In this document: one piece after another, positions 18,209 to 26,390 of the stretch | Numbering within the stretch: position 1 is the first letter of the stretch | Layout of the letters: every line of letters starts with the position of its first letter | Assembly: GCF_022374875.2 (NCBI RefSeq) | Contig: NZ_CP092427.2 | Coordinates: forward strand, 3,658,001-3,722,000 | Length of the DNA stretch: 64,000 bases | Reading direction: 5' to 3' | DNA from: Mycolicibacterium rufum | GTDB lineage: Bacteria > Actinomycetota > Actinomycetes > Mycobacteriales > Mycobacteriaceae | The notes under the pieces: model-generated | The model's database searches: none | Seen by the model: only the letters and a program-made list of their open reading frames with translations | Told to the model about the DNA's origin: nothing | Translations under genes and position numbers: made by a program

Positions 18209-19498
18209 TCAGGCGTTCGGACTGCCCACTCGCTGATCCTCGCGCCGGGCGTGGAGGTCGAACCCCCGACGGGACATTCTCTGGGGCTGAGACCGGCGCC
18301 GCGGGTGCCCGCTCGGGATCAACTGCCGATAGAAGTCCACCAGCTGCCGGCGGGAGACCTCCCACGACAGCCGTTGTTCGATTCGCTCGCGGCCGAGTTC
18401 ACCCATCCTCCGGCGCCGTGGTTCGTCATGAAGAAGCTCATCGATCGCCTTCGCGAAGCCGGCTTCGTCATTGGGAGCGACGTACAGGGCGGCTTCGCCT
18501 GCCGACACGCGCGCTTCCTTGAGCTCGAAGGAGACGATGGGCCTGGCCATCGCCATGTACTCGACGACCTTGTTCATCGTCGAGACGTCGTTGAGCGGAT
18601 TCCACGGATCGGGTGAGAGGCAGAGATCCGCGGTGGACAGGCACCGCATGACGAACTCGTCGGGTACCCGCCCCGTGAACTCGACCACATCGTCGATTCC
18701 CAGCTCCCGGGTCAGGGCGATCATCTCGTCGAACACGTCCCCGGCGCCCATGAACACACAGTGGAAGTCCTCGCGTCCGATCTGCTCGCGCAGAATCTGT
18801 ACGGCCCGCAGTGCGTAGTCGACGCCGTCCTGCGGCCCCATCACACCGAGATAGGCGAGCAGATACCGCTTGCCGCGGCGCAGGGTCTCATCGGGCTCGG
18901 ACCGGACGAAACGGCTGAGGTCAGGCGCACTGCGCACCACGACGACGTCGTCGCCGCGCTTCTTGCCGCGGGTCAACGCCACCGTGCGATAGCTCTCGTT
19001 GGGCGAAATCACCGCATCGGCGGCGGCGAAGGTGAGCCGCTCGGTCATCCTCGTCACCGTGTGGAGGAACCGGGGGCCGCCGGGAAAGCGCGACTCGAAC
19101 AATTCCGGAACCAGGTCGTGGTGGTCGAAGACGAATCGCGCTCCGCCCAGGCGCAGGACGAGCGCGATGAGGAACAGCAGATCGGGCGGGTTGCAGGCGT
19201 GCACCACGTCGACGTGGCGTTCCCGGCGCACCTTCACTGCCAACCGCAGCGTGTGCCACAGCGCGGCCGAGTACTCGCGCAGGTAGCCGACCGGCCCGCC
19301 GGTGGCCGCGCGCAGGGGGTAGCGCAGGATGCGCACCCCGTCGATGGTGATCTCGTCCTCGCGGTCCTGCTTGGCACCGCGCGGGCAGATCACGGTGACG
19401 TCGAAGCCGGCGTCGACCAACGCGCGACTCTCTTGCCAGACTCTGCGGTCGAACGGCACCGACAGGTTCTCCACCAGAATCAGAATGTGACCGGGCAT
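18209..19498 (-). CDS. Glycosyltransferase family 4
   Basis: 429 residues from ATG 19498, with AGGAGG ten bases upstream. It opens HILILVENLSVPFDRRVWQES, a form common in WbuB-like GT4 enzymes, and has DHHDLVPELFESRF, then YLGVMGPQDGVDYALRAV at the donor domain. The EX7E region is less canonical (LSPDPWNPLNDVSTMNKVVEY). The last ~25 residues are basic and probably disordered. It follows the AlgD-like dehydrogenase at 77 bases and is the last gene of the operon that starts at 22043. Confidence 0.85.
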   Translation of the reverse strand: MPGHILILVENLSVPFDRRVWQESRALVDAGFDVTVICPRGAKQDREDEITIDGVRILRYPLRAATGGPVGYLREYSAALWHTLRLAVKVRRERHVDVVHACNPPDLLFLIALVLRLGGARFVFDHHDLVPELFESRFPGGPRFLHTVTRMTERLTFAAADAVISPNESYRTVALTRGKKRGDDVVVVRSAPDLSRFVRSEPDETLRRGKRYLLAYLGVMGPQDGVDYALRAVQILREQIGREDFHCVFMGAGDVFDEMIALTRELGIDDVVEFTGRVPDEFVMRCLSTADLCLSPDPWNPLNDVSTMNKVVEYMAMARPIVSFELKEARVSAGEAALYVAPNDEAGFAKAIDELLHDEPRRRRMGELGRERIEQRLSWEVSRRQLVDFYRQLIPSGHPRRRSQPQRMSRRGFDLHARREDQRVGSPNA

Positions 19499-19575
19499 TT
19501 CTCGATTACCTCCTCGATGGGCCGGGTGCCCCTGCGGCACCACCGGCGAGAGTGGGTTCCGACGCGACTCGGAGG

Positions 19576-20913
19576 TCACCACGCGATACCCGCGTAGTTC
19601 GGCCGGTCGCGCCACGCCGCGGCGACGGGCAGCCGGACCAGATCGATCACGAGCTGGTCCGCTCGGGCGCGGGACAGGGCATCGACGACCTCCGGCGCGG
19701 CTGATCCGGCGATCAGCACCTCGCCGTGCCGCAAGACAGCGTCGACGTCGTCGAGGAGGGCGTGCCCGATGTGCGGCAGCCGCTGCTCGATGTAGGTGCG
19801 ATTCGCGCCGGTCAGCCGGGACAGGGTGACGTTGGCGTCGTAGATCTTGACGTCGAAACCCTTGCCCATCAGGCGTTCGGCCAGTTCGACCATCGGGCTC
19901 TCCCGAAGGTCGTCGGTACCCTGCTTGAAGGACAGGCCGAAGATGCCGACCCTGCGGTGGTCGGCGTTGATCACGAAGTCGACGGCGCGGCGGAGGTGAA
20001 CCTCATTGGACGTCAACACATTCGCCAACAGCGGCACATCGATGTCGTTGCGCCGCGCGGTATGGGTGAGCGCACGGACGTCCTTGGGCAGACACGATCC
20101 GCCGAACGCGAAGCCCGGTCGCAGGTAGGCGCCACTGATGTTCAGCTTCGTGTCGGCCAGGAAGATGTCCATCACAGCATGGGAATCCAGGTGCAGAGCG
20201 TTGCAGATCGCTCCGACCTCGTTGGCGAAACCGACCTTGAGCGCGTGAAAGCTGTTGTCGACGTACTTCACCATCTCGGCGACTCTGATCGGAACATGGA
20301 AACGGGGCCCGGGCAGACCGTCGTAGAGGTCCATGACGATCTCCCCGCTACGCCGGTCGGTTTCGCCGACCACCGTCTTCGGGGGTTGATGGAAATCCCG
20401 GACGCTGGACCCTTCGCGGAGGAATTCGGGATTCACACACACGCCGAAGTCGACCCCGGCTCGCTTGCCTGAGGTCTGCTCCAGGAGTGGGATCAGCAGT
20501 TCGTCGCATGTCCCCGGCACCATGGTGCTGCGATAGACCACCACGTGCCAACCGTCCTTGCGCGCCAGCGCGGCGCCGATGGCGGCCGTCGCCTGCTCCA
20601 GGAAGCCGGTGGACAACCCGCCGCCGGGGGCCGACGGCGTACCGACACAGACCAGGGAGACGTCGCTGGCCATCACCGCGGCGTGCGCGTCGGTGGTGAC
20701 CGACAGCGCTCCGTCGCTGACGGTCTGCGCGATGTACTCGCCGATGTGCTCCTCCACGATCGGCGATCTCCCCGATCGCAGCGCCTCCACCTTGTCGGGA
20801 TTGACGTCGACACCGATGACCCTGTGGCCCTCTGCAGCGAAACATGCCGCTGACACACAGCCGACGTATCCGAGTCCGTGCACGCTGATACCCATCAACC
20901 GCTGATCGGACAT
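19576..20913 (-). CDS. Nucleotide-sugar 6-dehydrogenase, AlgD-like (GDP-mannose dehydrogenase type)
   Basis: 445 residues from ATG 20913, after a GGGAGAT ribosome site. N-terminal HGLGYVGCV is the NAD-binding loop. The region LADTKLNISGAYLRPGFAF and then GGSCLPKDVRAL holds catalytic Cys274 and resembles AlgD (GDP-mannose 6-dehydrogenase) more than UDP-glucose dehydrogenase. Members oxidise the C6 alcohol of an NDP-hexose to a uronic acid in two steps using NAD. This would supply a uronic acid to the polymer. The start overlaps the methyltransferase-like stop by 19 bases. Substrate is inferred, not shown. Confidence 0.85.
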   Translation of the reverse strand: MSDQRLMGISVHGLGYVGCVSAACFAAEGHRVIGVDVNPDKVEALRSGRSPIVEEHIGEYIAQTVSDGALSVTTDAHAAVMASDVSLVCVGTPSAPGGGLSTGFLEQATAAIGAALARKDGWHVVVYRSTMVPGTCDELLIPLLEQTSGKRAGVDFGVCVNPEFLREGSSVRDFHQPPKTVVGETDRRSGEIVMDLYDGLPGPRFHVPIRVAEMVKYVDNSFHALKVGFANEVGAICNALHLDSHAVMDIFLADTKLNISGAYLRPGFAFGGSCLPKDVRALTHTARRNDIDVPLLANVLTSNEVHLRRAVDFVINADHRRVGIFGLSFKQGTDDLRESPMVELAERLMGKGFDVKIYDANVTLSRLTGANRTYIEQRLPHIGHALLDDVDAVLRHGEVLIAGSAAPEVVDALSRARADQLVIDLVRLPVAAAWRDRPNYAGIAW

Positions 20914-22043
20914 GGCATCTCCCTCGAGGTCGTCGGATGTGGACGTGGTGCGCCGGTGGACGGAATGCCCTCCGGTGTGTCGAGCTGCCAGCGCCCGCCG
21001 AGCTGCGGATACTGTTGTCGGACTTCGTCATAGAGGTCGGGAACTGTCAGCAGGATGTGATCCGGATCGGCCCGGACGAGCTCGTCGGGAGCGATGATCG
21101 GCACGTCGGTTCCCGGCATCCGGCGTCCCTGCTTGGCCGGTGATGCATCGGCGACCGCGGTGAGGCGCCGTCGGTCGATCCCCGCGCGGCTGAACAGAGA
21201 CACGGCGCGCGACGCGGCGCCGTAGGCGTATACCCGGTGACCGTTGGCGGCCTCGACGTCGAGCCATCGGCGTAGCCGCCGCAGGTGCCGTTCCGCGGCG
21301 CACTGGAGTCCGCTCACCGCCGCCGGCTCCGTGACACCCAAAGCTGCTTCGCGACACAGGATGTCGCGTACGTGGGCGTCGGGCTCCGTGCGGCCGTGCA
21401 CCGCGGCGATCAGCACCGTGCCGCCGTACAGGTCGAACTCCCAGGCGGTGGTGATGCCCATCCCCGCGTCGCCGAGCAACCCGACCAGCGCGGTCAGCGA
21501 GTAGTACGCGAAGTGACCGTGCCGCAGTGCATTCCACTGCCCGAGCCGGACGATGGTGGCGAGCGAGTGGAACTGCAGCAGAAGAACGCCGTCCGGCGCG
21601 GTGGCCTCGGCGCGCACAGCGAACGCCGCGCGTTGATCAGGCTCGTGCATGATGCCGAAGCTGTCGAGCACGACCTGCGCCTGTTCCGCGGCGACGAATT
21701 GCCGATCGGCGAGCAGCGACGACCAGGAGCCCCCGTGCGGACTGCCGAACTCGCGCAGCGTCTCCCCGCGCAGCCATCCGGCATCGGCGACCCGCCGGAG
21801 TGCCTCGGCGGCCTGCTCACGTAGGGCCAACGGCTCGACGCCGCGCGGCTCCGCCGGGACCGTGCCGTCGTAGGACAGTTGCGCCAGGCCGCACCGCCGG
21901 CACAGGTCCATCGCCAGCGCGTGGCGGCTCTCGGCCTCATCGACGGGCTCGGACAGCGCGGGGAAGTGGTCGGCCGCCGGGACGGCGCCGAGATCGAGCA
22001 CCGGCACGAGTGCGGTACTCCCGCACGCACGGCACGCGGTCAT
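20895..22043 (-). CDS. TylC3-type sugar C-methyltransferase-like protein with degenerate SAM pocket
   Basis: 382 residues from ATG 22043. It has the family layout: N-terminal zinc-binding domain (CRACGS, then CRRCGL), a middle methyltransferase domain and a C-terminal domain with VYAYGAASRAVSLF. The middle domain keeps the RHGHFAYYS segment equivalent to HEHFxY and a YGGTV strand. The SAM-binding motif I (normally VxEVASNDG, as in the paralogue at 25092) is replaced by LREFGSPHGGSW and the acidic motif II is not evident; the domain is about 50 residues shorter. It may not bind SAM normally. The start is 14 bases from the divergent epimerase start. Confidence 0.75.
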   Translation of the reverse strand: MTACRACGSTALVPVLDLGAVPAADHFPALSEPVDEAESRHALAMDLCRRCGLAQLSYDGTVPAEPRGVEPLALREQAAEALRRVADAGWLRGETLREFGSPHGGSWSSLLADRQFVAAEQAQVVLDSFGIMHEPDQRAAFAVRAEATAPDGVLLLQFHSLATIVRLGQWNALRHGHFAYYSLTALVGLLGDAGMGITTAWEFDLYGGTVLIAAVHGRTEPDAHVRDILCREAALGVTEPAAVSGLQCAAERHLRRLRRWLDVEAANGHRVYAYGAASRAVSLFSRAGIDRRRLTAVADASPAKQGRRMPGTDVPIIAPDELVRADPDHILLTVPDLYDEVRQQYPQLGGRWQLDTPEGIPSTGAPRPHPTTSREMPCPISG

Positions 22044-22057
22044 GGCAGCATGGCTTC

Positions 22058-22612
22058 GTGCGTGTCGAAGAGACAGACCTGCCCGGCGTTCTCGTCATGA
22101 TCCCCGAGCCGTTCCGTGACGACCGCGGATTCTTCACCAGGACCTTCGACGCGGTGATCTTCGACGAGTACCTCGCGGACCCGGGAGCATCGGCGCGCTT
22201 CGTCCAGGACTCGCAATCGCGCTCGACGCGAGGCGTGGTGCGGGGAATGCACGGCCGCAGCGGGCGCGGAGAGGCCAAGCTCGTTCGATGTGCGCACGGC
22301 GCCGTTCACGATGTGGTGGTCGACATCCGGCCGGCTTCGGCCACCTTCGGACGCCGGCTGGCGTTCCTGCTCGACGACGAGCATTTCCGGCACCTCTACA
22401 TCCCGCCCGGGTTCCTGCACGGCTTTCAATCGCTCACTGCCACAGCTGATGTGTGCTATCGCATCGACCGTCCGCACGATCCGCGGGAGGACATCGCCGT
22501 GGCGCACGACGATGCGGACCTCGCGATCAGCTGGCCGCTTCCGGTCACCCAGGTGTCGGCGCGTGACGCCGAGGCGCCCAGTTGGCAGCAATTGCTCACG
22601 CATCTGGGCTGA
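22058..22612 (+). CDS. dTDP-4-dehydrorhamnose 3,5-epimerase-like (RmlC family) sugar epimerase
   Basis: 184 residues from GTG 22058. The cupin fold of RmlC is clear: [28 protein letters not shown] with the catalytic His65, then [18 protein letters not shown] and [12 protein letters not shown]. The usual CTDYYxP segment is YRIDRPHDP, so the substrate-facing residues differ and it may epimerise only one carbon or act on another NDP-4-keto sugar. It is the only plus-strand gene in this stretch and its start lies 14 bases from the minus-strand gene at 22043. It converges with the SDR gene at 22596 with a 17-base overlap. Confidence 0.8.
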   Translation: MRVEETDLPGVLVMIPEPFRDDRGFFTRTFDAVIFDEYLADPGASARFVQDSQSRSTRGVVRGMHGRSGRGEAKLVRCAHGAVHDVVVDIRPASATFGRRLAFLLDDEHFRHLYIPPGFLHGFQSLTATADVCYRIDRPHDPREDIAVAHDDADLAISWPLPVTQVSARDAEAPSWQQLLTHLG

Positions 22613-23636
22613 CCCATCGCAGAGACCCGTCGAGAAGCTGCGCTTCGCAGAGTCGGCGGAGATGCTCGAGCCGGGTGAATTGCAGCCGGAACTGCTGTGC
22701 ACCGAGATCGTTGATGCAGTACTGCTTGTACAGCTCGGCGGCGCCGTCGTGTATCGACCAGTTCGCCCGGTAGCCGAGCTCGTGGCGGGCGCGGGAGAAA
22801 TCGACGCGGTAGGACCGGGGATCGGGACCGGTCGTCCCGGCGATCACCAGCGTCGAATCCGGCACGACGTCCACCACCGCCTGCGCGATGTCTTTGACCG
22901 TCACGTTGTTGTGTTCGGCGCCGATGTTGAAGGCTCGCGCACTGACCCTGTCTGCCGGGGCGGTGAGGCAGCTCAGAAAGGCTGTCGCGATGTCGTGAGC
23001 ATGCACCAACGGTCGCCACGGTGTGCCGTCGGACAGCACGCGCACCTCGCCGGTGAGCACGGCGCTGCCGACCAGGTTGTTCAGCACGATGTCGGCGCGC
23101 AGTCGAGGGGAGAAGCCGAATGCCGTGGCATTGCGCAGGAACACCGGTACGAAGCCGGCTCCGGCCATCGCGGCCACGTCGTCTTCCACGCGCACTTTGC
23201 TCACCGCGTACGGGGTCAGTGGCCGCAGCGGTGCGTCTTCGTCGACCAGGCCGTCTCCTGCCGATCCGTACACCGAGCACGTCGACGCGTACAGGAAGCG
23301 ACTCACGCCCGCGCACTTGGCGAGACGGGCCAATCGCACCGACGCGCGGTGGTTGATCTCGTGGGTGATGTCCGGGGCGAACGCGCCCAACGGGTCGTTC
23401 GACAGCGCCGCCAGGTGGATGACGGCGTCGAAGCCGTCGAGGTGTCCGACGGTCACATCGCGCAGGTCGATGCGGCTCACCGCGTCGATCCCCGGCGGGT
23501 CGTCGGGGGTGGGTCCCAGGACGCAGTCCCGGAAGAAGCCCGTGTCGAGTCCGACGATGTCGTGACCCGCATCGCGCAGCAGCGGCACCATGACGGTGCC
23601 CAGGTAGCCCTGGTGGCCGGTCACGAGCACCCGCAT
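22596..23636 (-). CDS. NAD-dependent epimerase/dehydratase (extended SDR)
   Basis: 346 residues from ATG 23636, six bases after GGGAGG. It has the cofactor loop TGHQGYLG (residues 6-13), the STCSVYG strand with catalytic Ser, and YAVSK (Tyr143, Lys147), so it should be active. The GYLG loop and a Cys-containing CVLGPTPDD segment mark a subgroup found next to glucose-1-phosphate cytidylyltransferase-like genes. It probably acts on a nucleotide-activated deoxy or C-methyl sugar, for example as a 4-keto reductase or epimerase. It overlaps the deacetylase stop by 16 bases and is the last gene of the operon starting at 28256 or 27967. Confidence 0.82.
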   Translation of the reverse strand: MRVLVTGHQGYLGTVMVPLLRDAGHDIVGLDTGFFRDCVLGPTPDDPPGIDAVSRIDLRDVTVGHLDGFDAVIHLAALSNDPLGAFAPDITHEINHRASVRLARLAKCAGVSRFLYASTCSVYGSAGDGLVDEDAPLRPLTPYAVSKVRVEDDVAAMAGAGFVPVFLRNATAFGFSPRLRADIVLNNLVGSAVLTGEVRVLSDGTPWRPLVHAHDIATAFLSCLTAPADRVSARAFNIGAEHNNVTVKDIAQAVVDVVPDSTLVIAGTTGPDPRSYRVDFSRARHELGYRANWSIHDGAAELYKQYCINDLGAQQFRLQFTRLEHLRRLCEAQLLDGSLRWVSPDA

Positions 23637-24283
23637 GATGCGCCTCCCATCACCAACGCCGTCTTCTCCAGCACGAAGGCCTCCGCGTGTCGATGGCGGC
23701 ACTGCACTCCGCGCAACCGCGCGAGACCGAGGAACGCTTCCTCGTCGAACCAGTCGTGCATCGCCTGGGACGGGTAACACTTGTGCAGCAGGCGGGCTTT
23801 CGAGGAGGCCATCTCCGCCGTCACGGGGACGAATACGTTCGGCATCGGTGCGTCGGTCTCCCACTTGAGAATCTCGTAGCCCATCACGAGGTGATCCCGG
23901 AACTCGGTGGGCAGCAACTCGGCGAGCAGTCGGTGATCCTGATGGGCGTCGGCGCGATGCGGACCGAACACGATCGACGGATCGCACCGATCGCGAAGCG
24001 CCCGCAGCATCGACTTGACCTGACCCCAGTGGGCCGGCGCGTGGCCATCGGGGATGTCACCGACCTCCAGCTCGACGTCCGCGCCCGGGCAGAACGCCTC
24101 GAGAGCGTCGAGTTCTTCCGCCTCCCGTTCGGATCCGGCGCCGCAGAGCACCAGCGCTCTGACGCGCAGCCCGGGCTCGGCGGTGGTGAGGGTGAGCAGG
24201 GTGGCCCCCATGCCGATCGCGATGTCGTCGCAATGCGCTCCGACGACGGCGATCTCACGGAGCCGCCCCGCACGCAGCGGCAT
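23621..24283 (-). CDS. PIG-L family (LmbE-like) deacetylase
   Basis: 220 residues from ATG 24283, which overlaps the nucleotidyltransferase stop as TGATG. The zinc site is recognisable: AHCDDIAIG (His17, Asp19, Asp20; most family members read AHPDDE) and [11 protein letters not shown] near the middle. Family enzymes remove N-acetyl groups from GlcNAc-containing molecules. In this setting it may deacetylate an amino sugar of the repeat unit or its precursor. The replacement of the usual Pro and Glu around the zinc motif is unusual, so activity is not certain. Confidence 0.8.
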   Translation of the reverse strand: MPLRAGRLREIAVVGAHCDDIAIGMGATLLTLTTAEPGLRVRALVLCGAGSEREAEELDALEAFCPGADVELEVGDIPDGHAPAHWGQVKSMLRALRDRCDPSIVFGPHRADAHQDHRLLAELLPTEFRDHLVMGYEILKWETDAPMPNVFVPVTAEMASSKARLLHKCYPSQAMHDWFDEEAFLGLARLRGVQCRHRHAEAFVLEKTALVMGGASCGCS

Positions 24284-25095
24284 CACGATGCGGCCGCCGG
24301 CTGGGTCGCCACATCGTCGACGCGGTCGCCCCACACCATCCAGGGGCGATCGCCACGGTGATAGCCGGCGTCGAGTTCCGCGCGCTCCTTGAAGGTGTCG
24401 GCCGGCTTCCAGAAGCCCGCATGCCGGTAGCCGAACAGCTTCCCGTGGCCGGCCAGTGCCGCGCACGCGTCCGCGACGAGGTCACCTCCTGGCGGCAGAT
24501 GATCGAAGACGTCCTGGGACAACACGAAATAGCCGCCGTTCACCCAGACCGACAGTTCGGAGACCGGCAGGATGCCCTTGACCTCGCCGGTCTCGCGCAT
24601 CTCGACGCAGTGGAAGGACTGCTGCGGGGGAACGACCATCATCGACACCGTCGCGCCGGAGGCATGGTAATTCTCGATCATCTCGTCGAGGGGTGCATCG
24701 GTCAGGACGTCGGCGTAATTGGCCAGGAAGTACTCGTCTGACCCGAGGTACTTGCGGACCCGCCGGAGTCGCTCACCGATCGCCGATTCGAGTCCCGTGT
24801 CGACGAAGGTGATCGACCAGTCACTGATGTCGTTGCCCAGCAACTCCATCCGGTCGCCATGTAGAACGAAGTCGTTCGACACGGCCTCCTGGTAGGTGAG
24901 GAAGTAGTCCTTGATGTGGGCTGCCCCGTAGCCCAGGCAGAGGATGAACTCCGTGTGCCCGTAGTGGGCGTAGTACCGCATCACATGCCACAGCAGTGGA
25001 CGTGGGCCCACCATCTGCATCGGTTTGGGGATGTCGTCCTGCACGCTGTTGCGCATCCGCATGCCGTATCCGCCGCAGAACAGCACTACTTTCAT
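24283..25095 (-). CDS. Sugar-1-phosphate nucleotidyltransferase, glucose-1-phosphate cytidylyltransferase-like
   Basis: 270 residues from ATG 25095, overlapping the methyltransferase stop as ATGA. It follows the RfbF pattern: VVLFCGGYGMRMR, PKPMQMVGPRPLLWHVMRYYAHYG, then GYGAAHIKDYF, VDTGLESAIGERLRRV and the metal-site FLANYADVL. It is predicted to form an NDP-sugar, likely CDP-glucose, from the sugar 1-phosphate. A CDP-glucose 4,6-dehydratase (RfbG), the usual next step, is not obvious in the window, so the dehydratase role may fall to another enzyme or gene elsewhere. Partners are the methyltransferase, deacetylase and SDR in the same operon. Confidence 0.85.
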   Translation of the reverse strand: MKVVLFCGGYGMRMRNSVQDDIPKPMQMVGPRPLLWHVMRYYAHYGHTEFILCLGYGAAHIKDYFLTYQEAVSNDFVLHGDRMELLGNDISDWSITFVDTGLESAIGERLRRVRKYLGSDEYFLANYADVLTDAPLDEMIENYHASGATVSMMVVPPQQSFHCVEMRETGEVKGILPVSELSVWVNGGYFVLSQDVFDHLPPGGDLVADACAALAGHGKLFGYRHAGFWKPADTFKERAELDAGYHRGDRPWMVWGDRVDDVATQPAAAS

Positions 25096-26390
25096 CGCAC
25101 TTGCCTCTCGATCGGAGTGTCACCCGACGACACGGCGTCGTGCAGGTGGGGAAGCGGAAAGACGAGTCGCCCGCCCCAGTCGTCGATGTAGCGCAGCTGC
25201 TCGGTCAACTCCGCTTCCAGATTCCAGGGCAGCGCCATGACGACGTCGGGACGGTCCTGGGCGATCCGCGTGGTGTCGTGAATCGGAATCCGCGTCCCCG
25301 GCGTGAAACGACCGTGCTTGTAGGGATTCCGGTCGACCGTGTACTGAAGCAGGTCGCTGCGGATCCCGCAGTAGTTCAGTAGTGTGTTGGCTTTGCCTGG
25401 GGCGCCGTAACCGACGACGCTCCGCCCGGCATCGCGGGCGTCCAGGAGAAACCGCAACAGGTCGTGTCGAGTCCGTTCGGCCCGCGGGCGCAGATCGTGG
25501 TACCCGTCCAGCTCGTGGAGCCCCGCGACGGCCTCGGCCTGCAGGACCTCGGCGACGCGGTCCGTGGGTGGGTCGGCGGCCTGAGTGGGTCGGGCCCATA
25601 CCCGCATGGAACCGCCGTGCGTGGAAAGGAGTTCGACATCCACCACGCTCAGGTCGGCCACCTCGAGCGCGCGCATCGCGGACAGCAGGGTGTAGTACTG
25701 GAAGTGTTCGTGATAGATGGTGTCGAATTGACCCAGCGCAATCAGGTTCTGAGCGTGGTGGACCTCGATGCTGCACCATCCGTCGTCGGCCATCAGCCGT
25801 CGCAGGGACCGGGTGAAGTCCACCAGATCCGGCACGTGGGCGTAGACGTTGTTGGCGACGACCAGATCCGCGGCGCGGTAATCGGTACGGATCCGGCTGG
25901 CCGTGCGCTTGTTCAGGAACGCGGTCTCGGTGGGAACCCCCGCCGTGCGTGCGGCTGCGCCCACGTTCACCGACGGCTCGATGCCCAGACACGGGACGCT
26001 GGCGGCGACCATGTGCTGGAGGAGATAGCCGTCGTTGCTGGCCACTTCGATGACGAACGAATCGTCGTCCAGCCCGAGCCGTTCGATCACATCCTCGACA
26101 TAGGTCTTCGCATGGTGCAGCCAGCTGTCGGAGAAGGACGAATAGTAGGCGTAGTCGGTGAACGTGTCTTCGGGGGTGATCAGTGCGGGGATCTGGAGCA
26201 GGAGGCACTTCTCGCACAGCCGCAGATGCAGCGGGTAGGTGATCTCCGGTTGATCGAGTTCATCGGCGCAGAGGAACTTCTCGCACGGCGGTGTGGCGCC
26301 CAGGTCCAGCACGCTGAACAGCCGGCCCCCACCACACAACCTGCAACGCAGGCCGGTGGGATCGGAAGGGTCGTGCGGCGAGATGTTCAT
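25092..26390 (-). CDS. TylC3-type sugar C-methyltransferase
   Basis: 432 residues from ATG 26390, overlapping the glycosylphosphotransferase stop as TGATG. It has the complete family layout: four-Cys zinc domain (CRLCGG, then CEKC), SAM domain with VIEVASNDGYLLQH and GIEPS, the YHEHFQYYT catalytic segment, a THGGSMRV strand, and the C-terminal domain with GYGAPGKANTLLNY. Related enzymes methylate a carbon of NDP-4-keto or 3-keto deoxysugars. It is the intact counterpart of the degenerate paralogue at 20895. It suggests a C-methyl branched sugar in the polymer. Confidence 0.87.
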   Translation of the reverse strand: MNISPHDPSDPTGLRCRLCGGGRLFSVLDLGATPPCEKFLCADELDQPEITYPLHLRLCEKCLLLQIPALITPEDTFTDYAYYSSFSDSWLHHAKTYVEDVIERLGLDDDSFVIEVASNDGYLLQHMVAASVPCLGIEPSVNVGAAARTAGVPTETAFLNKRTASRIRTDYRAADLVVANNVYAHVPDLVDFTRSLRRLMADDGWCSIEVHHAQNLIALGQFDTIYHEHFQYYTLLSAMRALEVADLSVVDVELLSTHGGSMRVWARPTQAADPPTDRVAEVLQAEAVAGLHELDGYHDLRPRAERTRHDLLRFLLDARDAGRSVVGYGAPGKANTLLNYCGIRSDLLQYTVDRNPYKHGRFTPGTRIPIHDTTRIAQDRPDVVMALPWNLEAELTEQLRYIDDWGGRLVFPLPHLHDAVSSGDTPIERQVR

